Origin: Ostrinia nubilalis
Taxonomy: Eukaryota > Arthropoda > Insecta > Lepidoptera > Crambidae
Direction: 5' to 3'
NCBI RefSeq assembly: GCF_963855985.1
Contig: NC_087108.1
Coordinates: forward strand, 11,922,001 to 11,986,000
DNA: 64,000 nucleotides
The position numbers and the translations under genes are program-made. Under the pieces are notes generated by a model that did not search any database, had not been told where the DNA came from, and saw only the letters and a program-made list of their open reading frames with translations. Positions 23,301-28,590 of this stretch are shown here, piece after piece (the first letter of the stretch is position 1; each line of letters opens with the position of its first letter).

Positions 23301-26300
23301 TTCAACCGACTTTTTTTTAGATTATTAAGCCTGTAAGCTGTTTTTTTAAGATTAATAAACTGAAACTCTTCTGTAGTTTGTGCGATGTCATAGTACTCAA
23401 TTGATGGTATGCCTTTATCATTATAGGGCTCATTGAGAGGGCCCAATGATTTCCAGATTGGTCGGTTGGTCTGCGCCTATATGACTACTAAGAGTAGCTT
23501 CGTCTGTCTAAAGCCTAGTCCGTGAGCACGTAGAATCCCGTCCAATGACCCCAAGCTACACATGCTCATCGGGTACAAGTGCACAGGGTACAGGCTTGAA
23601 GGGCACACATGCTCACCGGGTACAAGTGCACAGGCTACGAGTACTGTAGCTCGGCGTCGGCCGTCAGCACCATGTTCAGCTCTACTGCTCTTGTCACATA
23701 GAGAGCGTGACTGTCGCTTTCGTCTGTCGGTGGCTGGAAGGTTACAAATCCTCACCGGGAACAAGTGCACGGGGTACACATGCTCATCGGGTACAAGTGC
23801 ACAGAGTACAGGCTGGAAGGGTACACATGCTCACCGGGTACAAGTGCACAGGGTACGAGTACTCCAATTCGGCGTCGCCCGTCAGCACCATGTTCAGTTC
23901 TACTGCTTCTATCACGTAGAGAGCGTGGCTGTCGCCTTCGTCTCGTTCGGTTGGCTGGAATAATAAAAGCAATATTAAAGATATTGCAATATTAAAAGCA
24001 ATATATTATTATGTCACCCGCTAGCGGGCTACAAAAGTCAAGACTGCGACCCTGGCTGCTTCGGGCTTCGCCCTACGCGGCGTTTAGCCTACTGCCTCGC
24101 ATTCGAAGGGCAGTCTTCGGTCCCGCAAAAATTACACGGGGCGGGACACAGACAGGGCTCTTGTGCTTTTTTTATTGTTTTAATTTTAATCTGTGGTAAT
24201 TAATGAAATTGCCTTCGACCTCGCCATTTTATTTGTCACAGCGCTCTAGTGCTTCTTTATGCATTAAAAATTAATCTATGGCGATACTTGGGATTTTATC
24301 TATCGCTTGGTCTTCGGCTTCGCCTTTTTTTGCGTCGGCAAAACGTTAACTAAGCCGTTTTGCAAACAATTTTTATGGAGAATTTGGTACTAGTACGAAA
24401 ATTATTCACAGCTTGACGGTAATCTTGGAATCACGTCGGGGCTGCCCAGCGCTATGGTGGAGCACGAGTCGGTGCCGTAGTTGTCGTCTGCTGGAGGATA
24501 CATGGCTAATGGCTAGTGCTACTAACACATCTACTCACATGGGGTAGTAGCAGGCAGTGGTACAAGGCAGCCGAGCACGTGGCCACCACCATTACAGGCG
24601 GCGCGTCGGGGCTGCCCAGCGCTATGAAGGAGCACGAAGCGTGTAATGGCTGGAGGAACAGCCACTACAGAGCCACCCACGTTGGGTAGCAGGAGACAGT
24701 GGTACAAAGCAGCGGAGCACGTTGTCACCACCATTACAGGCGGCGCGTCGAGGCTGCCAGCTCTACTATGCTACTATGTAGAGTCGTGTAGTAGCTGAGG
24801 GACACGTTCACTAAAGTCACTTACATGGGGCAGCAGGAGGCAGTGGTACAAGGCAGCGGAGCATGTAGCCACCACCACTACAGGCGGCGCGTCGGGGCTC
24901 CCCAGCGCTATGATAGAACACGAGTCGGTGCCGTAGTTGTCGTCTGCTGGAGGATACATGGCTAAGGAACCGGTGATCTTAAGCTGGTTGGAGCTGGAAA
25001 CACATTCACTCACGTGAGACAGCCGGAGGCAGTGGTACAAGGCAGCGGAACACGTGGCCACCACCACTATAGGCGGCGCGTCGAGGCTGCCAGCTCTACT
25101 ATGCTACTATGGAGAGTCGTGTAGTGGTTGGGGGACACGGCCACTAGAGAGCAACTCACGTGGGGCAGCAGGAGGCAGTGGTACAAGGCAGCCGAGCAGG
25201 TAGCTACCACCACTACAGGTGGCGCGTCGGAGCTACCCAGCGCTATGATGGAACACGAGTCGGTGCCGTAGTTGTCGTCTGCTGGAGGATACATGGCTAG
25301 GGGACCGGTGATCTTCGGCTGGTTGGAGCTGGAAACACATTCACTCACGTGGGGCAGCAGGAGGCAGTGATACAGAGCAGCGGAGCACGTGGCCACTACC
25401 ACTACAGGCGGTGCGTCGGGGCTCCCCAGCGCTATGATGGAGCACGAGTCGGTGCCGTAGTTGTCGTCTGCTGGAGGATACATGGCTAAGGGACCGGTGA
25501 TCTTAAGCTGGTTGGAGCTTGAAATACACATGTCACTCACGTGGGGCAGCAGGAGGCAGTGGTACAAGGCAGCCGAGCTTGTGGCCACCACCACTATAGG
25601 CGGCGCGTCGAGGCTGCCAGCTCTACTATGCTACTATGGAGAGTCGTGTAGTGGCTGGGGGACACGTTCACTGAAGTCACTCACATGGGGCAGCAGGAGG
25701 CAGTGGTACAAGGCAGCGGAGCAGGTAGCTACCACCACTACAGGCGGCGCGTCGGGGCTGCCCAGCGCTATGATGGAACACGAGTCGGTGCCGTAGTTGT
25801 CGTCTGCTGGAGGATACATGGCTAATGGCTAGTGCTACTAACACATCTACTCACATGGGGTAGTAGCAGGCAGTGGTACAAGGCAGCCGAGCACGTGGCC
25901 ACCACCATTACAGGCGGCGCGTCGGGGCTGCCCAGCGCTATGAAGGAGCACGAAGCGTGTAATGGCTGGAGGAACAGCCACTACAGAGCCACCCAAGTTG
26001 GGTAGCAGGAGGCAGTGGTACAAAGCAGCGGAGCACGTAGTCACCACCATTACAGGCGGCGCCTCGAGGCTGCCAGCTCTACTATGCTACTATGGAGAGT
26101 CGTCTAGTGGCTGGGGGACACGGCCACTAGAGCCACTTACGTGAGGCAGCAGGAGGCAGTGGTACAAAGGCAGCGGAGCTTGTGGCCACCACCACGATAG
26201 GCGGCGCGTCGGGGCTGCCAGCTCTACTATGGAGAGTCGTGTAATGGCTGGGGGACACGGCCACTAGAGCGACTCACGTGAGGTAGCAGGAGACAATGGT

Positions 26301-28590
26301 ACAAAGGCAGCGGAGCAGGTAGCCACCACCACTACAAGCGGGGCTGTCAGTGTGGAGTCGTATAGTGGCTAGGGGGAGAAGGCCACTACAGTGGATGGGG
26401 GGACACGGCTACTAGAGTCACCAAACAGACGGGTTTAGCGCCATAATACGCAAGTAATCTGTATCCCTGATTACCAGGGTCGCAACAGCATTCTGAGGAC
26501 CCTAGCGGACAGATACACATCGCCGCTATGGAAGTGTCTTGTGCAGACTGATCACGGGGCCTTATCCACCCCCATGATGGTCCATCTCTGCACAGGGTAC
26601 AACATATCACTCACATGGGGCAGCAGGAGGCAGTGGTACAAGGCAGCCGAGCAGGTAGCCACCACCACTACAGGCGGCGCGTCGGGGCTGCCCAGCGCTA
26701 TGATGGAGCACGAGTCGGTGCCGTAGTTGTCGTCTGCTGGAGGATACATGGCTAGGGGACCGGTGATCTTTGGCTGGTTGGAGTTGGAAATACACATGTC
26801 ACTCACATGGGGCAGAAGCAGGCAGTGGTACAAGGCAGCGGAGCAGGTAGCTACCACCACTACAGGTGGCGCGTCGGGGCTGCCCAGCGCTATGATGGAA
26901 CACGAGTCGGTGCCGTAGTTGTCGTCTGCTGGAGGATACATGGCTAAGGGACCGGTGATCTTTGGCTGGTTGGAGCTGGAAATATACAAAGTTATTTATA
27001 AATTTTATAGAAATACAATAACCGCGTGGTTTCGTCAGATTACTCCCACTCTTTCCGAGGATGTCGCAAAGGGCGATAAAAGGATAAAATAATATGCGAA
27101 CATCCAGAACTGCGCAAACCATATGGTCAGCGTGGTGAGTATAGGCCAGATTTTCCATTTATCTCTGGTAAATTAGAGACGGTCAAGCATCACGATACAC
27201 GATGTTGTAATGATGTGATAACACTACTCATGTCTGAATCTGAAGTCACAGATACTGGTGAAAATAAAAAGATTACCTCATGCCTTCTATGTCAAACGGC
27301 ATCATGTACACATTGCCGTTTCCTCTCAGCATGAGGAGTATGCTCGGAGTCAGAAGTGAGGGCGAAATTCACGGCCGCAACAAAACTCTAGAAAACTTAC
27401 CTCATGGCTTCTATGTCGCACGGCATCATGTACACATCGCCGTTTCCCCTCAGTATGAGGATGTGTTCCGAGTCAGGAGTAGGGGTGAAGTCCACGGCCG
27501 TATCCCCTAGGCTGTCTAGGAAGGTCCGGCCAGCTAACAGGCCGTGGGGCTTCGGGCCTATGGTGATCACTTTGACCAGCTTGGGCCCTGTCTTTACTGC
27601 TACGTTGTAGAGCCTGGAAAATGTTCGTGGTATTTAGTTAATAATACTAGAGAAGTATTAGACCATAATAATAAATAAAACTTATATCTTGTATCAATTA
27701 TGTGATTTATGTGGAATTCCCTACCCCGAACTTACACCCTGAAAACTATGATCCAGGCATGAGTTATCAGACATTTTCAGGGCAAACTCTAACCATAACA
27801 TAGACCCGTCTAATACTTTAGGTAATTTGAGCCAGTACTGAGAAGAAGCAGAGCGTGAAATTAAGTTACTTTGTCAGCTTCTTTCTCAAGGTTTTTTAAA
27901 AGTTGTAAGTATTTATAATAATCGAAAGCTAGAGCAGTTACTGCTCTAACCTCCACTATAGTGGAGGAGGCTCATAGTCCAGCAGTGGACTGTAAAGGGC
28001 TGTTGATGATGATAGAGCAGTTACAAAAACTGATACTTAGCTTACAAAAATGACAAAGAATTCTTTCACAATAGAACCAAGTTATCTACCGGGTGTTAGG
28101 TAAATGGGTATATGAGCCGACACTAGCCCATGTTAACATAGGCATATAAATGGTATGGTGAAGTCAGAAATTTGGTATCATGATTTTAATTTTTTTAATT
28201 TTCATACAAAATAAATTTTACAAATTCCGATTTGTATGAAAATTAAAATAGTTAAAATGAAGATATCAATTTTCTGACTTCACCATACCATTTATATGAC
28301 CATGTTAACATGGGCTAGTGTCGGCTCATATACCCATTTACCTAACACCCTGTATATTATATAAATTTTACTATAAAAACACATCTAAACAGAGAGTGCC
28401 ACCACAAGGCATTAAGTTTATCTTACGAGTATGAAAATTAAAACATTAAAGAATAAACAAATATAGCATCACACACCTCAAAGTATTGTCGGAGACCAAG
28501 ACAAGAAGCCGCGACAGCGACGTAGGATGCCATTGCACACTCCTCACTTCAGTTTGCGAGTACAGGAACCTCTCGTCAAGCGTGGCACTC
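12826..28590 (-). CDS. Nup88 (mbo): Nuclear pore protein Nup88, thirteen 3' exons
   Basis: Thirteen exons on the - strand join without a phase conflict: 28477-28590, 27401-27613, 26807-26975, 23835-23954, 23148-23247, 20603-20774, 20057-20156, 19268-19381, 18541-18678, 17171-17259, 15543-15699, 13781-13869, 12826-12892. They give about 546 residues and a TAA stop. Diagnostic Nup88 blocks recalled from vertebrate and fly proteins appear in order: a propeller strand with RSVQWHP, MYPPADDNYGTDSC, VVATCSAALYHC, LYVIEAVELNMVL, the AGVHTISLP block, then a helical coiled-coil tail. Nup88 binds Nup214 and Nup62 at the cytoplasmic side of the pore and affects CRM1-dependent export. Family length is about 700-740 residues, so roughly 170-190 N-terminal residues lie to the right and were not found. 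Exons 2, 3, 4, 6 and 11 have local duplicates. Confidence 0.93.
13197..13589. mobile_element. TIR element, CAGGGTGACTTTGTTATCAG ends, TA duplication
   Basis: Ends pair over about 33 bp (CAGTATCCAAATTTT and its complement) and both are flanked by TA. It is 393 bp long with no coding frame. It lies in the last Nup88 intron. Confidence 0.75.
13781..13869 (-). CDS. Nup88 (mbo): Nup88 exon 12 of window
   Basis: This exon is 89 bp, acceptor TTTCCAG, donor GTGAGT. It encodes LQKWRDEYKKKDIALGKSHS then DAISSILRQ, equal to the YQRKCIQSILKEE block of vertebrate Nup88. Confidence 0.9.
13993..14215 (-). mobile_element. Non-LTR retrotransposon 3' end, antisense
   Basis: The - strand reads GRPPTRWTDDLVRIAGDAWM then AAQNRSLWR, the C-terminus of an insect endonuclease/reverse-transcriptase, ending with GGGGGAGGCCTTTGTCCAGC. 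It is 5' truncated. Confidence 0.85.
14282..14530 (+). repeat. Unclassified interspersed repeat (copy also at 17972-18260)
   Basis: Shared blocks with the inverted copy include CATCCGCTTTGCAAC, GTCGAACCTTAACTTCGAAC, TGATTAATTTCGTTGCGGGT and GGCGGTCAAGCTGTAGATCC. A shorter copy is at 1083-1200. No coding frame is seen. Confidence 0.75.
14545..14646 (-). pseudogene. Truncated duplicate of Nup88 exon 11 (copy A)
   Basis: It lacks 44 bp corresponding to the RKLRHSGAPSAAERE part, which also shifts the frame. Donor GTACGC and an upstream ACAG survive. It shares about 35 bp of flanking intron (CCCGTGCCACTGT...) with copy B. Confidence 0.75.
15125..15270 (-). pseudogene. Duplicate of Nup88 exon 11 (tandem copy B)
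   Basis: A more diverged copy, again 209 bp from its neighbour, with donor GTACGA. The frame inside is open, but its incoming phase is wrong for the reason given for copy C. Confidence 0.8.
15334..15479 (-). pseudogene. Duplicate of Nup88 exon 11 (tandem copy C)
   Basis: Nearly identical to exon 11 but shifted by 209 bp. The upstream sequence reads GAGTATCCACAG instead of the real acceptor region. Every AG I can place gives a length of 2 mod 3, so inclusion breaks the frame from exon 10 or after exon 11. Confidence 0.8.
15543..15699 (-). CDS. Nup88 (mbo): Nup88 exon 11 of window (authentic copy)
   Basis: This exon is 157 bp, acceptor CTTCTCAG|GTTATCC and donor GTATGT. It encodes LSTAVRKLRHSGAPSAAERE, then LLTELERHRHLGARLQEHVA and ends SARKAAE. 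Only this copy of the four has the upstream acceptor that gives the correct incoming phase from exon 10. Confidence 0.85.
15738..16468. mobile_element. TIR element, CAGGGTAGAAACG ends, TA duplication, with nested SINE
   Basis: The 43-bp ends (AGTGATCTCACTTGATTATT and its near complement) are flanked by TA on both sides. Subterminal parts also pair (GGATAGATCCAGTTTATTCT at about 16337 with its inverse near 16095). A SINE sits inside. A half copy of the same element occupies 63838-64000. Confidence 0.8.
15884..16010 (-). mobile_element. tRNA-derived SINE nested in a TIR element
   Basis: The - strand has TGGCCGACTCGTGATCCGGG, B box GGTTCGGTCCCC and TTAGCTTAGTACGAGGGGC. It is the best-preserved copy of the family seen at 88-210 and 2345-2510. 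Confidence 0.85.
17171..17259 (-). CDS. Nup88 (mbo): Nup88 exon 10 of window
   Basis: This exon is 89 bp, acceptor GTTACAG, donor GTAAGT. It encodes KDIDDVNLKSTVLKEKCMLA then EKRQEDLKI, rich in E and K with heptad character. It leaves two bases, completed by the first base of exon 11. Confidence 0.9.
17334..17505 (+). mobile_element. Non-LTR retrotransposon 3' end with (ATG)n tail
   Basis: GGCGCTGGATGCAGACCGC, ATGGAAATCATTGGAGGAAG and a run of GATGATGATGATGATG mark the 3' end of the same LINE family as 8570-8730. Confidence 0.8.
17573..17787. mobile_element. MITE with ATGAGGGCTATCGTTTT ends
   Basis: The ends are inverted repeats (ATGAGGGCTATCGTTTT / AAAACGATAGCCCTCAT) near TA. The interior holds the block GCGCCACTGTAGAGTAAGGT twice and the palindrome GCGCTCACCAGTTGGCGCCA with its inverse. 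A left half recurs at 20174-20270. Confidence 0.8.
17817..17938. mobile_element. MITE with GGCTGGGTTGCACCATCT ends
   Basis: The left end GGCTGGGTTGCACCATCTTA and the right end AGATGGTGCAACTCAACCT form a short inverted repeat around a 75-bp core. Related ends are at 19454 and 20012-20031. Confidence 0.75.
17972..18260 (-). repeat. Inverted copy of the 14282-14530 repeat
   Basis: It includes CAGGATCTACAGCTTGACCG, ACCCGCAACGAAATTAATCA and GTTCGAAGTTAAGGTTCGAC. It runs slightly further than its sister copy. Confidence 0.75.
18541..18678 (-). CDS. Nup88 (mbo): Nup88 exon 9 of window
   Basis: This exon is 138 bp, phase 0 at both ends, acceptor TTTTTCAG, donor GTTAAT (weak but GT). It encodes FLTQVTMKLRGEYIAKQQRA and ends HQSWTEDLK. 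It is the first long helical segment of the coiled-coil domain. Confidence 0.9.
18731..18842. mobile_element. MITE, second copy of the 3715-3830 family
   Basis: The ends TGCCCGTTTTCACCATCAAT and ATTGATGGTGAAAACGGG enclose the same core in the opposite orientation to the first copy, with GGTCACTTAAAAATTAGGG. Confidence 0.8.
18846..19105 (-). mobile_element. Non-LTR retrotransposon 3' end, antisense and decayed
   Basis: It contains the inverse of the W-T-D-D-L segment (CACCAGATCGTCGGTCCACC) and of upstream coding sequence, with frameshifts. It is longer but more decayed than 13993-14215. Confidence 0.75.
19108..19137. repeat. 30-bp hairpin, sister of 2685-2715
   Basis: CACGGTAATA and TATTACCGTG arms flank ATATCATAAG. 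Together with 2685-2715 it shows a very short repeated palindrome. Confidence 0.55.
19268..19381 (-). CDS. Nup88 (mbo): Nup88 exon 8 of window
   Basis: This exon is 114 bp, phase 0 at both ends, acceptor AATTTCAG, donor GTAAAC. It encodes RQKMTFTAIIQEILAKNVSQ, like the HIRSILQRSVANP block of vertebrate Nup88, and ends SLKETLE. Confidence 0.9.
19454..20031. mobile_element. Nested MITEs and LINE tail in Nup88 intron
   Basis: The outer ends CTGGGTTGCACCATCTTACT and TGGCGCAACTCAGCCT suggest a split GGTTGCACC element. Inside, 19683-19910 is another MITE (TTAGGCCCAGTTTTTTGATT ... AATCAAAAAACCGGGCCTAA). At 19925-20010 lies a LINE 3' tail (TTGACTGGCAGAGAATGCC ... AATAAATAAA). Confidence 0.65.
20057..20156 (-). 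CDS. Nup88 (mbo): Nup88 exon 7 of window
   Basis: This exon is 100 bp, acceptor GTTCCAG, donor GTAAAT. It encodes WLEPYIVEEHLYQHLQTKTP and ends DEFNAMLNE. It links the propeller to the coiled-coil part. Confidence 0.85.
20174..20272. mobile_element. Half copy of the ATGAGGGCTATCG MITE
   Basis: It matches 17573-17670 including GCCACTGTAGAGTAAGGTCC, then stops. The right end is missing. Confidence 0.7.
20308..20490. repeat. (GT)n microsatellite with interruptions
   Basis: A 180-bp tract of GT with GTGAGTATGT and GTGGTGT interruptions lies about 110 bp from the donor side of Nup88 exon 6. Confidence 0.95.
20533..20620. repeat. 43-bp tandem duplication at the exon 6 donor edge
   Basis: AAGATGGCCGCGGATTA occurs at 20535 and again at 20577. 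Both are followed by a CCCAC(G/C)TGACAA block, the second of which contains the real donor. It repeats the pattern of duplication at exon edges seen elsewhere in this gene. Confidence 0.7.
20603..20774 (-). CDS. Nup88 (mbo): Nup88 exon 6 of window
   Basis: This exon is 172 bp, acceptor TATTACAG and donor GTGGGA. It encodes ESETVLSALCSKPSSARHLV and ends VLCSDGQMFVR after joining exon 7. The frame is fixed by both neighbours, and it corresponds to the last propeller blade (EHILCTKPL region). A + strand frame over the same bases (20558-20785) is an antisense shadow. Confidence 0.85.
21024..21307. mobile_element. Foldback MITE with ~100-bp arms
   Basis: The arms pair from AGACTAAGAGCTGGTGAACG through CAGCGTATGCTCCCAATATA to AATCATGA. 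A loop of about 75 bp contains two AACTGTCTGG copies. There is no coding content. Confidence 0.85.
21494..22131. mobile_element. TIR element with inverted and 153-bp tandem repeats
   Basis: The outer ends TAAAGGACATCATCCA and its complement are at both edges. Inside, a block containing GACGTATTCTGTCAGAATAC and TCTCAAATACTCGACGCACA occurs three times in direct orientation at about 153-155 bp spacing, and once inverted at the left. Confidence 0.8.
22215..23082. mobile_element. ATTATTATTACTGAC element, host of a hAT insertion
   Basis: The ends TAATTATTATTACTGAC and GTCAGTAATAATAATTA match the hairpin family at 1478-1560. The original element was about 125 bp and was split by the insertion at 22316-23051. 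Confidence 0.75.
22316..23051. mobile_element. Non-autonomous hAT-like element with 8-bp target duplication
   Basis: TAGAGATGAAACGGATA and its complement form the ends. The flanks 22308-22315 and 23052-23059 are both ATGGTACC, an exact 8-bp duplication as expected for hAT. The interior near both ends is dense in CCGGATATCCGG-type palindromes. No transposase frame is seen in its 736 bp. Confidence 0.88.
23148..23247 (-). CDS. Nup88 (mbo): Nup88 exon 5 of window
   Basis: This exon is 100 bp, starting at phase 0 (TGC) and leaving one base (G). It encodes CTNNVYACIHAAGVHTISLP, the Nup88 signature around H-x-AGVH. Acceptor is CCAG and donor GTAGGA. Confidence 0.9.
23562..23840. repeat. Minisatellite-like copies of the exon 4 donor edge
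   Basis: The junction block CACCGGGTACAAGTGCACAG or a close variant occurs near 23565, 23614, 23752, 23786 and 23832. Two of these belong to the exon-4 copies and three stand alone, with GTACAGGCTGGAAGG between. The repeats bracket the exon duplication. Confidence 0.8.
23617..23733 (-). pseudogene. Duplicate of Nup88 exon 4 with in-frame stop
   Basis: This 117-bp copy has a good acceptor (TTCCAG) and donor (GTGAGC), but reads TAC TCG TAG CCT where exon 4 has TAC TCG TAC CCT. If spliced in, it would terminate translation. It could act as a poison exon or simply be dead. Confidence 0.85.
23835..23954 (-). CDS. Nup88 (mbo): Nup88 exon 4 of window
   Basis: This exon is 120 bp, phase 0 at both ends, acceptor TTCCAG and donor GTGAGC. 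It encodes PTERDEGDSHALYVIEAVEL and ends YSYPVHLYP, matching the SLYVFECVELELAL...CPVKLH region of vertebrate Nup88. Confidence 0.9.
24004..24345. repeat. GC-rich TTCGGCTTCGCC-type interspersed sequence
   Basis: This intronic stretch contains CTGCTTCGGGCTTCGCCCTA and, later, CTTCGGCTTCGCC. It has small hairpins such as CCCGCTAGCGGG. It is unlike the AT-rich surroundings and is probably transposon-derived, but the family is not recognised. Confidence 0.4.
24825..24993 (-). CDS. Nup88 exon 3, array copy 3 (full, open)
   Basis: This full copy has acceptor TTTCCAG and donor GTAAGT. Two amino-acid differences are visible (NQLKITG and TGSLAMYPP); the rest is silent or identical. It follows a truncated copy after a 20-bp spacer, in frame. 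Confidence 0.55.
25160..25328 (-). CDS. Nup88 exon 3, array copy 5 (full, open)
   Basis: This full copy has acceptor TTTCCAG and donor GTGAGT. The protein differs from copy 1 by Pro-to-Ser in GSSDAPP. It is in frame with copy 6 through the linker VSECVS. Confidence 0.6.
25349..25517 (-). CDS. Nup88 exon 3, array copy 6 (full, open)
   Basis: This full copy has acceptor ATTTCAAG and donor GTGAGT. The protein differs from copy 1 only by Pro-to-Leu in NQLKITG. Several codons in SAALYHC carry synonymous changes (TCC, GCT, CTG, TAT). It reads in frame through a 20-bp spacer into copy 5. Confidence 0.6.
26615..26783 (-). CDS. Nup88 exon 3, array copy 2 (acceptor lost, frame open)
   Basis: This full 169-bp copy has a good donor (GTGAGT) but its acceptor AG has become AA (TTTCCAACTCC). 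It is separated from copy 1 by 23 bp, and the 192-bp unit keeps the frame open through both copies. It can therefore be translated only as a read-through extension of copy 1. The predicted linker is VSDMCISN. Confidence 0.6.
26807..26975 (-). CDS. Nup88 (mbo): Nup88 exon 3, proximal full copy (array copy 1)
   Basis: This exon is 169 bp, acceptor ATTTCCAG and donor GTGAGT. It encodes SSNQPKITGPLAMYPPADDN, then YGTDSCSIIALGSPDAPP and VVVVATCSAALYHCLLLPH. Incoming phase (2 bases from exon 2) and outgoing phase 0 into exon 4 are both correct. It is the copy closest to exon 2 and the default choice for the transcript. Confidence 0.88.
27278..27380 (-). pseudogene. Truncated duplicate of Nup88 exon 2 (3' half)
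   Basis: The last ~100 bp of exon 2 are repeated with a donor-like GTAATC after CATGAG. Relative to the intact exon the copy has an extra base near GAGCATACTCC, so the frame breaks. It lacks the 5' half of the exon. Confidence 0.8.
27401..27613 (-). CDS. Nup88 (mbo): Nup88 exon 2 of window
   Basis: This exon is 213 bp, acceptor TTTTCCAG, donor GTAAGT. It encodes LYNVAVKTGPKLVKVITIG, then a DSLGDTAVDF block matching the SLGETAVSF motif of vertebrate Nup88, and ends with RGNGDVYMMPCDIEAM. A decayed partial copy lies at 27278-27380. Confidence 0.9.
27957..28015 (+). mobile_element. LINE 3' tail fragment
   Basis: GGAGGAGGCTCATAGTCCAG, CAGTGGACTGTAAAGGGCTG and TGATGATGAT give the end of a short, diverged copy. 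Confidence 0.6.
28089..28352. mobile_element. 264-bp foldback MITE, CMGGGTGTTAGGTAAATGGG ends, TA duplication
   Basis: Arms of about 115 bp, including GAGCCGACACTAGCCCATGT and ATAAATGGTATGGTGAAGTC, are followed by a short loop. A copy of identical length lies at 44077-44340. Both are flanked by TA. Confidence 0.9.
28381..28465 (+). mobile_element. Possible LINE 3' tail remnant
   Basis: GAGAGTGCCACCACAAGGCATTAAG resembles the tail at 19925-20010 (GAGAATGCCACTTGGCATTAAG) and ends A-rich. It is short and diverged. Confidence 0.4.
28477..28590 (-). CDS. Nup88 (mbo): Nup88 exon 1 of window
   Basis: This exon is 114 bp, acceptor TTTCCAG and donor GTGTGT. It reads SATLDERFLYSQTEVRSVQW and ends LLVLVSDNTLR. 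This corresponds to the ERFF...TSDNVIRIY block of vertebrate Nup88. It begins one base into a codon, so at least one coding exon precedes it. Confidence 0.9.

Larger units (their letters stand above)
24434..26975 (-). repeat. Array of ~13 full and partial copies of Nup88 exon 3
   Basis: Full copies are at 24825, 25160, 25349, 26615 and 26807 (starts). Partial copies begin near 24434, 24539, 24681, 25014, 25541, 25685, 25855, 25997, 26142 and 26276. Several partial copies keep only the 3' half of the exon and are preceded by a shared intron block (CTGCCAGCTCTACTATG, GGCTGGGGGACACGG). The blocks at 24434-24775 and 25750-26091 are copies of each other, offset by 1316 bp. Confidence 0.92.

Noticed and set aside
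24531..26144. + strand frames over the exon 3 array (…RRQWYKAAEQVATTTTGG…)
   Set aside because: They are antisense shadows of the Nup88 exon copies. The - strand reading has splice sites and family similarity.
24434..26975. Regularly spaced repeats resembling a CRISPR array
   Set aside because: The units are coding exon copies 169 bp long with 20-23-bp spacers, in an insect genome.
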